A stretch of DNA of 17,098 bases. Source: RGIG1959 sp051877215 (GTDB lineage Bacteria; Bacillota; Clostridia; Oscillospirales; Acutalibacteraceae). A program made the position numbers and the translations under genes. Below, piece after piece: positions 6,476 through 13,825 of this stretch. The notes below the pieces were generated by a model, which saw only the letters and a program-made list of their open reading frames with translations, had not been told where the DNA came from and did no database searches. The stretch covers positions 1 through 17,098 of the forward strand of contig JBJEIR010000068.1 in NCBI GenBank assembly GCA_051877215.1, written 5' to 3'. Positions within the stretch are counted from its first letter, which is position 1, and each line of letters begins with the position of its first letter.

Positions 6476-6685
6476 ATGAACGGTACTGTCAAATGGTTCA
6501 ATGAAACGAAAGGTTTTGGCTTCATCTCCAACGATGAGGGCGGCGACGATGTTTTTGTGCATTTCTCCGCGATCGTCGGCGAGGGCTTCAAGACGCTTGC
6601 CGAGGGTCAGAAGGTGACTTTTGATATCGAGGCGGACCCGAAGAATCCGAGCAAAAACCGTGCAGTCAATGTGGTTGCGCTCTGA
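6476..6685 (+). CDS. Cold-shock domain protein (CspA family)
   Basis: A 69-aa single cold-shock domain that binds single-stranded RNA/DNA and acts as an RNA chaperone in the cytoplasm. RNP1 is KGFGFI and RNP2 is VFVHF, preceded by the family start MNGTVKWFNETKG. Length is typical (65-70 aa). AGGAGG at 6460-6465 stands 10 nt before ATG 6476; a longer frame from 6368 would read through the leader hairpin and is not credible. The gene is monocistronic, between its own promoter and the terminator at 6712-6748. Which Csp paralogue it is cannot be told from one copy. Confidence 0.95.
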   Translation: MNGTVKWFNETKGFGFISNDEGGDDVFVHFSAIVGEGFKTLAEGQKVTFDIEADPKNPSKNRAVNVVAL

Positions 6686-6711
6686 TTGTCTGTTTTCGAA
6701 TAGGCGAACCG

Positions 6712-6748
6712 AAAAAAGCTGCCGTGCTTTTGCATGGCAGCTTTTTTT
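6712..6748. terminator. Bidirectional terminator between csp and the MFS gene
   Basis: AAAAAAGCTGCC pairs with GGCAGCTTTTTT with an inner TGC-tttt-GCA stem. U-runs form on both strands, serving the converging cold-shock gene and MFS gene; the MFS stop codon (6747-6749) touches the T-run. Confidence 0.85.
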
Positions 6749-7925
6749 ATGCGCTTTCTCGCTTATTTCGTATGTAAACACGGCGCAGCCGTTCATAAAA
6801 CAGCACCATCATCGTCAGCGCGATGAGCAGATAGAAGGGGAAGAACGCATGCCCGAGAAAGGTTGCCAACACGCCGAACAGCGGCGGCATCAGACAGGTT
6901 CCGATATACGAGCTTGCCATTTCCACGCCGACCATTGCCTGAGAGTGCTCCTCGCCGAAATGAGTGGGGGTCGAATGGATGATGCTGGGATAGATGGGTG
7001 CACAGCCAAGCCCGATCAGGACAAATCCCACCAGCGATATCGTGCTTCCGAAGGGGAGGAGTAACAAAAGGATTCCGACAGCGATCGTGCCCTCTCCGAT
7101 GCGGATCATGGCGCTGTCGCTGAATCGAAAGGTCAGAAAGCCGCTTGCCGCGCGGCCGACGGTGATGCCGGCAAAAAACAGACCTGAAAGACCTGCCGCC
7201 GTTTCGGCGGATAGGCTCTTGCACAGCACAAGGTAGCTGCTTGCCCACAGCATGGTGGTTTGCTCGATGATGGAATAGCAGAAAAAGGCCGCCATGATCG
7301 CTTTTGCACCGGGAAGGGAGACGGTGGCGCGCAGGGTGAGCGGCCGAATGGGCTTTCCGTTTTCCGCCTGTGCGGTTTTCCGCTTTTTCCAAAGCGGCAG
7401 CGTACAAACGAGTATGACTGTCAGCACGATCTGCATCAGCGAGATGAAACGGTAGCCGCTTTTCCAGCTTTGCCCGTTTGTCAGGACATACCCGATAACA
7501 GCCGGTCCCGTGGCCGCCCCGATCCCCCACATACAGTGCAGCCAGCTCATGTGGCGGCTTTGATAGTGCAGGGCGACATAGTTGTTGAGTGATGCGTCTA
7601 CGCTGCCCGCGCCGAGCCCGTAGGGAACCGCCCACAGACACAGCATCCAAAAGGCACTGCTCATCGAAAAGCCGAACAAAGAAACGGCGGTGACCGCAAC
7701 ACTGACGGCGGTGATTTTTCCTGTGCCGAAACGGGCGGTCAGACGGTCGCTCATCAGGCTGGATACGACTGTTCCGGCGGCAATGATCATGGAAACGACG
7801 CCTGCGCAGGAGATGGGAACGGACAGCTCGGGATACATCGCGGGCCATGCGGCGCCGAGAACCGAATCGGGCAGGCCGAGACTGATAAACGAAAGATAGA
7901 TAACGGCAAGCAACAGGTGGGTCAT
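6747..7925 (-). CDS. MFS transporter
   Basis: A 392-aa integral membrane protein with about 12 hydrophobic segments. The N-terminal region MTHLLLAVIYLSFISLGLPDSVLG with a following GxxxxSxxSDRLTARFGTGK (the MFS loop 2-3 pattern) and a long charged central loop (LWKKRKTAQAENGKP) place it in the major facilitator superfamily, nearest in feel to the FucP/YfkF-like sugar permease branch. The substrate cannot be assigned. Start at 7925: GGGAGG on the minus strand is 9 nt upstream, and the longer frame to 8216 would run through the promoter into the murA start. It is transcribed toward the cold-shock gene and away from murA. Confidence 0.85.
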   Translation of the reverse strand: MTHLLLAVIYLSFISLGLPDSVLGAAWPAMYPELSVPISCAGVVSMIIAAGTVVSSLMSDRLTARFGTGKITAVSVAVTAVSLFGFSMSSAFWMLCLWAVPYGLGAGSVDASLNNYVALHYQSRHMSWLHCMWGIGAATGPAVIGYVLTNGQSWKSGYRFISLMQIVLTVILVCTLPLWKKRKTAQAENGKPIRPLTLRATVSLPGAKAIMAAFFCYSIIEQTTMLWASSYLVLCKSLSAETAAGLSGLFFAGITVGRAASGFLTFRFSDSAMIRIGEGTIAVGILLLLLPFGSTISLVGFVLIGLGCAPIYPSIIHSTPTHFGEEHSQAMVGVEMASSYIGTCLMPPLFGVLATFLGHAFFPFYLLIALTMMVLFYERLRRVYIRNKRESA

Positions 7926-7953
7926 GGGAATACACCTCCCGAAAATCGCTCTT

Positions 7954-7983
7954 ATCATATCACGCGTTTTTCTTGCATGCAAG
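7954..7983 (-). promoter_or_regulatory. MFS-gene promoter with a 12-bp palindrome over the -35 box
   Basis: On the minus strand: -35 TTGCAT (7977-7982), 17-bp spacer, -10 TATGAT (7954-7959). The -35 lies within the perfect palindrome CTTGCATGCAAG (7972-7983), a candidate operator. Confidence 0.65.
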
Positions 7984-8126
7984 GGCTTTTGGGAGGATAT
8001 TTTTGCAAATGTAACCGACAATGGCACATTTACCGCCTTTTCCCCCGAAGCGCTGCCCCTTCGGGCGGCGGACGGAGGGGAAAAGCCGCTGTTTTTGACA
8101 GAACCGGAGCGCGATGTACAAAGGTC

Positions 8127-8154
8127 TTGAAATTTTGATATAGTATGGTATAAT
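8127..8154 (+). promoter_or_regulatory. Sigma-A promoter of murA
   Basis: -35 TTGAAA (8127-8132), 16-bp spacer, -10 TATAAT (8149-8154), about 34 nt before the start codon. The stretch 7984-8126 between the two divergent promoters holds no gene that I can support. Confidence 0.75.
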
Positions 8155-8187
8155 TGATATGTTATAAACAAGGAGGGGGGACCGTCT

Positions 8188-9483
8188 TTGGAAAAATACC
8201 GAATAGTCGGTGGCAACCCGCTTGTCGGTACCGTGGATATCAGCGGCGCAAAAAATGCCGTGCTTCCGATCCTTGCCGCGGTTGTGCTGACGGAAGAGGT
8301 TTGCTGTATTGAAAATATTCCGAATATTGCCGATGTTTCGACATCTCTTGATATATTGAATGCGCTCGGCGCGCAGATCCGCCGTTTAGATACCCATACA
8401 GTGGAAATTGATCCTTCTCATTTGATTACGCATGTGGTGCCGCATGATTTGTCACAGCATATGCGCGCATCGTATTATTATTTGGGCTCTTTGCTCGGGC
8501 GCTTCGGTGTCGCACGCACCTCGATGCCCGGCGGGTGCAATTTCGGCGTGCGTCCCATTGATTTGCATCTCAAGGGCTTTCGCGCGCTCGGCGCGACGGT
8601 GCCCGACGAGCTTGACAACGGAATGATCGAGGTCAGGGCGGAACGCCTGACGGGAAATTCCGTCTATTTGGATCAGGTCTCTGTGGGTGCAACGGTCAAT
8701 ATTATGTTGGCGGCCGCGCGTGCGCGCGGGCTGACGGTCATCGAAAATGCGGCGAAGGAGCCGCACATCGTCGATCTTGCCAACTTCCTCAACTCCATGG
8801 GCGCGGATGTGCGTGGTGCGGGAACGGATGTTATCAAAATTCGCGGCGTCGATTATTTGCGCGGCACGAGTTACTCTATTATCCCCGACCAAATTGAAGC
8901 GGGTACCTATATGGCGGCGGCGGTTGCCACCAAAGGCGATGTGCTGGTACGCGGCGTCATCCCGAAGCACCTGGAATCCATCTCCGCCAAGCTCGAGGAA
9001 TTGGGCGCGACGGTCGAAGAGCTGGAGGACGAGGATGCCATTCGCGTATCGTGTCAGGCGCCTCTTCGGCATTGCAATGTAAAAACAATGCCGCATCCCG
9101 GCTTCCCGACGGATATGCAGCCGCAGATCGCGGTGCTGCTGTCGGTTGCCTCGGGCACCAGCTTTTTAACCGAGAACATATGGGATAACCGCTTTAAATA
9201 TGTCGGCGAGTTGCGCCGTATGGGAGCGGATATTCAGGTCAACGGCAATGTCGCCGTTTTTCAGGGGGTGCCGAAGCTGACCGGTGCGCCCGTCAAAGCG
9301 AATGATCTGCGTGCGGGTGCCGCCATGGTGATCGCGGCGCTCAGCGCCGGAGGGGAGAGCACGATCGAGGATATCCAGTACATCGAACGCGGCTATGAAA
9401 ATATCGTTGAAAAACTGCGCGCGCTCGGCGCCGATATTGAGCGGATATATACGAACGACTCGACTGTCTCCAAAGCGCAGTAA
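8188..9483 (+). CDS. murA: UDP-N-acetylglucosamine 1-carboxyvinyltransferase
   Basis: A 431-aa cytoplasmic enzyme that transfers enolpyruvate from PEP to UDP-GlcNAc, the committed step of peptidoglycan synthesis. It has the N-terminal ISGAKNAVLPILAA motif (K22/N23), the active-site loop PGGCNFGVRP with the fosfomycin-target Cys at residue 117, and GFPTDMQPQ with the catalytic Asp. Length is close to the usual 420-430. The start codon is TTG at 8188, placed 7 nt after AGGAGGGGGG (8171-8180); no upstream ATG fits. A hairpin terminator follows. Since Firmicutes often carry two MurA paralogues, I cannot say whether this is MurA1 (MurAA) or MurA2 (MurAB/MurZ). Confidence 0.95.
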   Translation: MEKYRIVGGNPLVGTVDISGAKNAVLPILAAVVLTEEVCCIENIPNIADVSTSLDILNALGAQIRRLDTHTVEIDPSHLITHVVPHDLSQHMRASYYYLGSLLGRFGVARTSMPGGCNFGVRPIDLHLKGFRALGATVPDELDNGMIEVRAERLTGNSVYLDQVSVGATVNIMLAAARARGLTVIENAAKEPHIVDLANFLNSMGADVRGAGTDVIKIRGVDYLRGTSYSIIPDQIEAGTYMAAAVATKGDVLVRGVIPKHLESISAKLEELGATVEELEDEDAIRVSCQAPLRHCNVKTMPHPGFPTDMQPQIAVLLSVASGTSFLTENIWDNRFKYVGELRRMGADIQVNGNVAVFQGVPKLTGAPVKANDLRAGAAMVIAALSAGGESTIEDIQYIERGYENIVEKLRALGADIERIYTNDSTVSKAQ

Positions 9484-9492
9484 CAGAACAGA

Positions 9493-9528
9493 CAGGACGG
9501 ACGGTATCGCGTCTGTCCTGCTTTTTTT
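9493..9528 (+). terminator. Terminator of murA
   Basis: CAGGACGGACG (9493-9503) pairs with CGTCTGTCCTG (9510-9520) with one G-U wobble around GTATCG, followed by C and seven T. Confidence 0.9.
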
Positions 9529-9628
9529 AGAACAAAACGGTAAAACCGTGCGATAAAGGCGCGCTTACTGCTGCTGTGAAAACAATCGGACGGATTATGC
9601 GGTACTCGGAAAGGATCGGTTTGAAAAA

Positions 9629-10417
9629 ATGGCTCGATATTGTCCTCTTTTCAGCGGCAGCAGCGGAAACTGCACCTATTTTGCCTCTGCGCAGGGCGGC
9701 ATTTTGATTGATGCGGGTGTATCCGCCAAGCGGATGATAACGGCACTTGTCGAACGCGACATCGATCCTTCTTCGATTGCCGCCGTTTTCATCACTCACG
9801 AACACATCGACCATGTGCGCGGCTTGCGCGTCTTTCTCAAAAAGTATCCCGTTCCCGTTTATGCGACCCGTGGAACGGCGCAGGCGCTTTGCGAAGAGGC
9901 GCTGCTGCCCGACGGGGCGCAGCTGCGCGTTATCGAGGGGGAGACAGAGGCGGCGGAAATGTCGGTCACCTCTTTTGCCACGCCGCATGACAGCCGCGAA
10001 AGCTGCGGCTACCGTATCACTTTTTCCGATGGCCGCACAGCTGCGGTCGCGACGGATATGGGATGCTTGACGCCGGCGGTCAAACAGATGCTTTGCGGCT
10101 GCGATTTGGTGCATATCGAGTCAAACCATGATGAGAATATGCTCAGGCGCGGCCCCTATCCCTATTCAACCAAACAGCGCATTTTGAGCGCGCGCGGCCA
10201 TTTGGCCAATGATTGCTGTGCCTCCTTTTTACCGGAGCTGGTCAACAGCGGAACCACCCGTTTTGTGTTGGCGCATCTCAGCCGTGAGAACAACACGCCC
10301 GATTTGGCGCTGAAAGCGGCGGAGAGTTCCCTTTGTGCGGCAGGCGCGCGGGAAGGACAGGATTATCTTTTGTCGGTCGCCTTGCAAGACACGGGAATGC
10401 CGGTAAGGATATTTTAA
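9629..10417 (+). CDS. Metallo-beta-lactamase-fold hydrolase (YycJ/WalJ-like)
   Basis: A 262-aa cytoplasmic protein. The start FSGSSGNCTYF and the metal motif T-H57-x-H59-x-D61-H62 identify a binuclear-zinc MBL-fold hydrolase; later ligands are suggested by PHDS, ATDMG and a downstream ESNHDENM. The SGSSGN opening and overall length match the YycJ/WalJ branch, implicated in DNA processing or cell-division timing in Bacillus; its exact reaction is uncertain. The ribosome site GGAAAGGA (9608-9615) is 13 nt from ATG, rather far, so initiation may be modest. The gene stands between the murA terminator and a hairpin at 10478-10524; I see no clear -35/-10 in the 100 nt before it. Confidence 0.88.
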   Translation: MARYCPLFSGSSGNCTYFASAQGGILIDAGVSAKRMITALVERDIDPSSIAAVFITHEHIDHVRGLRVFLKKYPVPVYATRGTAQALCEEALLPDGAQLRVIEGETEAAEMSVTSFATPHDSRESCGYRITFSDGRTAAVATDMGCLTPAVKQMLCGCDLVHIESNHDENMLRRGPYPYSTKQRILSARGHLANDCCASFLPELVNSGTTRFVLAHLSRENNTPDLALKAAESSLCAAGAREGQDYLLSVALQDTGMPVRIF

Positions 10418-10477
10418 GCAGGGACTATTTTCGATTTTAAATATGAAATAAGGGAAACCAAACGGTTTTTAACATCG

Positions 10478-10530
10478 CACCCCACCCATCGGACAGTATG
10501 GCTTGCTGTCTGACAGGTGGGGTGTCTGTT
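10478..10530 (+). terminator. Two-stage hairpin downstream of the MBL gene
   Basis: CACCCCACC (10478-10486) pairs with GGTGGGGTG (10516-10524), and inside it TCGGACAG pairs with CTGTCTGA. The following TCTGTTT is a weak U-tract, so termination is likely but not certain. Confidence 0.6.
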
Positions 10531-10789
10531 TATGTCCAAAAAGCGCGGAGGATATGTTTATTGTTTTTATAATCTGCTCAGCGCTTTTGTAAACGACAGT
10601 TTCCGACCGAAAAAATACTTCTGCTGTGTATACTGATCTTGACAAAGGCGCTTTTTAGCCAATTCCAAAATATCCGATTGTCGGATGCTGTTGTCGGACA
10701 TAGAACGCCGGCACAGGGAATACACTATAACGGGGTTCAAAAAAAGTCCTGTTTTTGCGTGCAGAAAGGAAACGGTCAGGGGGAGAAAA
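10531..10789. other. Gene-poor spacer before the decarboxylase beta gene
   Basis: No convincing protein or RNA gene. It contains TTGACA at about 10639 without a matching -10, an ATCCGA-ttg-TCGGAT hairpin near 10680 with TTGTCGGA repeated just after, and a 44-codon minus-strand frame (10567-10701) without a ribosome site. A GGGGGAG site closes the spacer, 4 nt before the next start. Confidence 0.5.
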
Positions 10790-11908
10790 ATGGGGTTCCT
10801 GTATGAAAATTTGCTGAGCATTACATGGCAGCAGCTCGTTATGTGGGCGATCGGCGGGATTTTAATGTATTTGGCCGTCAAAAAGAACATGGAGCCTGCG
10901 CTGCTGCTCCCGATTGGATTTGGCTCTGTTTTGGTGAATCTTCCGTTTTCAGGCGCCGTCACACAGATTGTGGACGGCGTGCAAGAGGAGGGCGTTTTAT
11001 CTGTCCTGTTTGACGCCGGCATTGCCAATGAGCTGTTTCCGCTTTTGCTTTTTATCGGCATCGGCGCCATGATGGATTTCGGCCCCATTCTCGCTAATCC
11101 CAAGCTCATGCTGTTCGGCGCGGCGGCACAGCTCGGTATCTTTTTGACGCTTTGTGCGGCGTCCGTGTTTTTTGATATACGGGATGCCGCGGCCATTGCC
11201 GTGATCGGTGCGGCGGACGGCCCGACTTCCATTGTTGTGGCGCAGAAGCTGCAGTCGTCTTATCTCGGTGCCATCATGGTGGCGGCGTATTCGTATATGG
11301 CGCTGGTGCCGATTATTCAGCCGCCGGTTATTCGCTTGCTGACCACCAAAAAGGAGCGCCTCATTCGGATGCCGTACAAACCGGCGTCGGTTTCCAAGCT
11401 GACGCGGGTGCTGTTCCCGATTGTAATCACGCTGATTGCGGGGATCATCGCGCCGGCGTCGGTTTCCTTGGTCGGTTTTCTGATGTTCGGGAATCTGCTG
11501 AGAGAATGCGGTGTTCTCAATCAGCTTTCCGAGACGGCGCAAAAGGTTTTGGCAAATTTGATCACCCTGCTGCTGGGGCTCACCATCGCCTGCCGCATGC
11601 AGGCGGAGCAATTTTTAAAGCCCGAAACGCTGCTGATATTGGCTCTCGGACTGGGGGCGTTTGTACTGGATACGGCAGGAGGGGTGCTGTTTGCAAAACT
11701 GGTCAATGTATTCTTAAAACAGAAGATCAATCCGATGATCGGCGCGGCGGGAATTTCCGCATTCCCCATGTCGGGCCGTGTGGTACACAAAATGGGATTG
11801 GCGGAGGATCCTCAGAATTTTTTGCTGATGCACGCTGCGGGCGTCAATGTTTCGGGACAGATCGCCTCCGTGATCGCGGGAGGCTTGATTTTGAATTTCT
11901 TTATGTAG
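10790..11908 (+). CDS. Sodium ion-translocating decarboxylase, beta subunit (OadB/MmdB/GcdB family)
   Basis: A 372-aa polytopic membrane protein, the channel subunit that couples decarboxylation of a carboxybiotin carrier to outward sodium pumping. Key marks are the LLFIGIGAMMDFGP segment, the near-invariant GAADGPTSI (about residues 140-148) with its essential Asp, and a C-terminal AAGVNVSGQIASVIAGG; length matches the family. ATG 10790 follows AGGGGGAG (10778-10785) by 4 nt; a longer frame from 10685 lacks a ribosome site. The catalytic alpha subunit and biotin carrier are not in the window, so the acid substrate (oxaloacetate, methylmalonyl-CoA or glutaconyl-CoA) cannot be fixed. A tiny membrane gene follows after 13 nt. 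Confidence 0.93.
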   Translation: MGFLYENLLSITWQQLVMWAIGGILMYLAVKKNMEPALLLPIGFGSVLVNLPFSGAVTQIVDGVQEEGVLSVLFDAGIANELFPLLLFIGIGAMMDFGPILANPKLMLFGAAAQLGIFLTLCAASVFFDIRDAAAIAVIGAADGPTSIVVAQKLQSSYLGAIMVAAYSYMALVPIIQPPVIRLLTTKKERLIRMPYKPASVSKLTRVLFPIVITLIAGIIAPASVSLVGFLMFGNLLRECGVLNQLSETAQKVLANLITLLLGLTIACRMQAEQFLKPETLLILALGLGAFVLDTAGGVLFAKLVNVFLKQKINPMIGAAGISAFPMSGRVVHKMGLAEDPQNFLLMHAAGVNVSGQIASVIAGGLILNFFM

Positions 11909-11921
11909 CGGAGGAAGCTCT

Positions 11922-12041
11922 ATGAATCTATACGCATTTGTTGACAATTTGTATTATCTGGGAATGGGTATGCTGGCCGTGTTTTTTTCCATGGGAATGA
12001 TTGTGGCGGTTACGGTGCTGCTCAACAAATTGTTCAAGTAG
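11922..12041 (+). CDS. 39-aa single-helix protein, candidate minimal decarboxylase gamma subunit
   Basis: A short gene with a very good ribosome site (GGAGG 11910-11914, 7 nt before ATG) directly after the beta subunit. The peptide starts MNLYAFVDNLYYLGMGMLAV, continues with one hydrophobic helix (FFSMGMIVAVTVLLN) and ends LNKLFK. OadG-type gamma subunits begin with just such an N-terminal helix (GMGMVFxFL... style) but usually add a cytoplasmic tail, giving 80 or more residues. Position and the GMGM helix suggest a stripped-down gamma chain; the identity is inference. It cannot be a frameshifted end of the beta gene, which is complete. Confidence 0.7.
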   Translation: MNLYAFVDNLYYLGMGMLAVFFSMGMIVAVTVLLNKLFK

Positions 12042-12115
12042 GCTGTCGGACAGCGGCTTGTTTTTGGCAAATACCGCAGCCGGCGGGAAAAAGGAATAAA
12101 AGAGAGGGGATCATG

Positions 12116-12730
12116 ATGGAAGGCTCTTTTACGGCGCTGTTTGAGCAGTTCGGATATGCCGCTATTTTGCTGCTGATTTTTGCGGAAACGGTGTTCCCGC
12201 CGATTCCGTCCGAAGCGATTTTGCTGTTTGGAGGATTTATGCTGGCGCGAAACGGCATGAGCATTTGGCTCGGTGTGCTGTTCGCAACGGTCGGTTCTCT
12301 TCTCGGCGCATGGCTTTTGTATCAGTGCGGCAGGCTGCTTTCGGAGGATACGATTCGACGCTTTTGCAGCGGAAAAGTCGGAAAACTGCTTCGACTGAAG
12401 GTGTCGGATGTGGATAAGGCGGACAAATGGTTTCAGCGGCACGGCTATCGGGCGGTGCTGATTTGCCGCTGTGTTCCCATTGTCAGAAGCCTGATTTCCA
12501 TTCCCGCCGGGGTGGCGAAAATGAAGCAGGTGCCGTTTTTGCTGCTCACTGCTGTCGGAAGCACCGTGTGGAATAGCCTGCTTGTGTGGCTGGGCGCAAA
12601 GGCGGGAGATTCGTGGGAAGAGCTCCTTTACTATTTTGATATGTACGGAGAAATTATTGGCGGTGTTTGCCTGTGCTTGGCGATTATCGGCATTGTTGTA
12701 TATATAACAAAACGCCCCAAACAAGATTAA
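12116..12730 (+). CDS. DedA family membrane protein
   Basis: A 204-aa inner-membrane protein of the DedA/SNARE-associated (VTT) superfamily, members of which act as lipid flippases (undecaprenyl-phosphate or phosphatidylethanolamine recycling) in several bacteria. Visible: ETVFPPIPSEAILLFGGF near the start, G-x3-G-x-W-x-L-Y-x-C-G-R, FQRHGYRAVLICRCVPIVRSLISIPAGVAKM (the F-x-R-h-G...R-x-P-x-R...PAG signature) and a C-terminal helix. ATG 12116 lies 6 nt after GAGAGGGG; the in-frame ATG at 12113 is only 3 nt from it, so the protein may be one residue longer. It follows the 39-aa gene by about 75 nt, possibly in the same transcript. Confidence 0.9.
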   Translation: MEGSFTALFEQFGYAAILLLIFAETVFPPIPSEAILLFGGFMLARNGMSIWLGVLFATVGSLLGAWLLYQCGRLLSEDTIRRFCSGKVGKLLRLKVSDVDKADKWFQRHGYRAVLICRCVPIVRSLISIPAGVAKMKQVPFLLLTAVGSTVWNSLLVWLGAKAGDSWEELLYYFDMYGEIIGGVCLCLAIIGIVVYITKRPKQD

Positions 12731-12825
12731 AAAACAAGGGCGTAAAAGTATAATTCCTATAAGGAGATATCCTTGGATAACGGTATTTGCCGTACAAGCT
12801 CCCTGCTTGTTACAGCATAAGACAA

Positions 12826-12869
12826 AACCACCCGAAAAACGAACGACGTTTTTCGGGTGGTTCTTTTTT
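12826..12869 (+). terminator. Strong terminator after the dedA-like gene
   Basis: AACCACCCGAAAAAC (12826-12840) pairs perfectly over 15 bp with GTTTTTCGGGTGGTT (12848-12862); C and six T follow. It lies 95 nt past the DedA stop and abuts a hairpin array. CTTGTTACAGC at 12806-12816 is an inverted copy of GCTGTAACAAG at 12901-12911 within that array. Confidence 0.9.
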
Positions 12870-12992
12870 GTGAAGTTTCAAACCTGCGGTTTGAAGTGAA
12901 GCTGTAACAAGTTACAGTGAAGTTTGCGGCAAAACACTTGCGAAGCAAACTTCACTGCAAAGCCGCTTCACTTGCCTGTTAAGGCAAACTTC
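12870..12992. repeat. Second mirror-symmetric hairpin array, GTGAAG / CTTCAC type
   Basis: GTGAAG occurs at 12870, 12896 and 12917; CTTCAC occurs at 12950 and 12966, with a degenerate copy (CTTCGT) at about 12989. Between them lie variable hairpins TCAAACC-tgc-GGTTTGA, CTGTAAC-aa-GTTACAG, TTGC-gaa-GCAA and TGCC-tgtta-GGCA, while GCGGC (12926-12930) pairs with GCCGC (12962-12966) across the centre. The plan is that of the array at 1216-1410, but with a different spacer hexamer and different hairpins. No gene covers it. Confidence 0.8.
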
Positions 12993-12993
12993 G

Positions 12994-13049
12994 TTTCGGC
13001 ACAGAATAACACAAATTGAAAAATATTGCCTTGCGTGGCTGTGCCGAAA
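12994..13049. repeat. Inverted repeat downstream of the thi operon
   Basis: TTTCGGCACAG (12994-13004) is the exact complement of CTGTGCCGAAA (13039-13049), with a 34-nt loop. It could end minus-strand transcription of the thi operon (stop at 13073), but no clear U-tract follows. Confidence 0.5.
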
Positions 13050-13072
13050 GCAAGCGCCTTGTTTTTTATCGG

Positions 13073-13825
13073 TTACAGCATCTGTACGAGACGGCGTTTG
13101 TAGGTCAAAAATTTATCGGAAAGTGTGAAATCGTCCGGGCGGGGCTTCGGCACATCAATGGTCAGTTCATTTGTAATATGTCCCGGGCTGCCGTTCATCA
13201 CAAGGATGCGGTCGGACAACAGAATGGCTTCGTCGATGTCATGTGTGATGAAAAGTGTCGACAGTTCAATTTCCTGCATGATGCGGAGATACCATTGGTG
13301 CATCGCCGATTTTGTCAATGTGTCGAGCGCCGAAAACGGCTCGTCGAGCAGCGCAATGCCCTGAGACGAAAGATAGGTCCGCAAAAGCGCGGCGCGCTGT
13401 CTCATACCGCCGGAGAGCTGGGAGGGATATTTTTTCTCACAGCCGGCGAGTCCGAAGCGCTCAAAAAATGCAGCTGCCTTTTCGCGGGCCGCCTTCTTTT
13501 TTTCACCCTGTATCACAAGCGGCAGCGAGACATTATCCACAATGGTACGGTAGGGCAGCAGCAGGTCTTTTTGCAGCATATAGCTGATATGTCCCGGCTT
13601 GCCCGTGATGTCTTCGCCGTGCAGATACACGCGACCGGATTCCGGCGTGAGCAGTCCGGAGAGGACATTGAAAAGCGTCGTCTTGCCCGTGCCGCTTTGA
13701 CCGATCAGAGAAACGATTTCGTTTTTCTTCAGATAAAGGTCAATGTCTTCAATAATGACCGCATCGCCGAAGGCTTTGGTGATATGCTCGGCGGTCAAAA
13801 TCGGTTCGTCAGCCAAGGTAATCAT
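13073..13825 (-). CDS. thiZ: ABC transporter ATPase, thiamine/pyrimidine uptake
   Basis: A 250-aa cytoplasmic ATP-binding subunit. Walker A GQSGTGKTT (42-50), Q-loop Q85, signature LSGGMRQR (137-144), Walker B IALLDE (157-162) and switch His195 (FITHD) are all intact. The NitT/TauT (SsuB/TauB/ThiZ) branch is indicated by the permease and NMT1 partner. ATG 13825 lies inside the 3' end of the upstream gene (17-nt overlap) and has only a poor ribosome site, so coupling is likely; the same frame is open back to 13888. Last gene of the TPP-controlled operon. The symbol rests on context, not on sequence alone. Confidence 0.88.
   Translation of the reverse strand: MITLADEPILTAEHITKAFGDAVIIEDIDLYLKKNEIVSLIGQSGTGKTTLFNVLSGLLTPESGRVYLHGEDITGKPGHISYMLQKDLLLPYRTIVDNVSLPLVIQGEKKKAAREKAAAFFERFGLAGCEKKYPSQLSGGMRQRAALLRTYLSSQGIALLDEPFSALDTLTKSAMHQWYLRIMQEIELSTLFITHDIDEAILLSDRILVMNGSPGHITNELTIDVPKPRPDDFTLSDKFLTYKRRLVQML

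Noticed and set aside
7926..8216. N-terminal extension of the MFS protein and a 68-codon plus frame at 7924-8130
   Set aside because: The extension crosses the MFS promoter and the murA start, and GGGAGG marks the start at 7925. The plus frame lacks a ribosome site and a recognisable domain.
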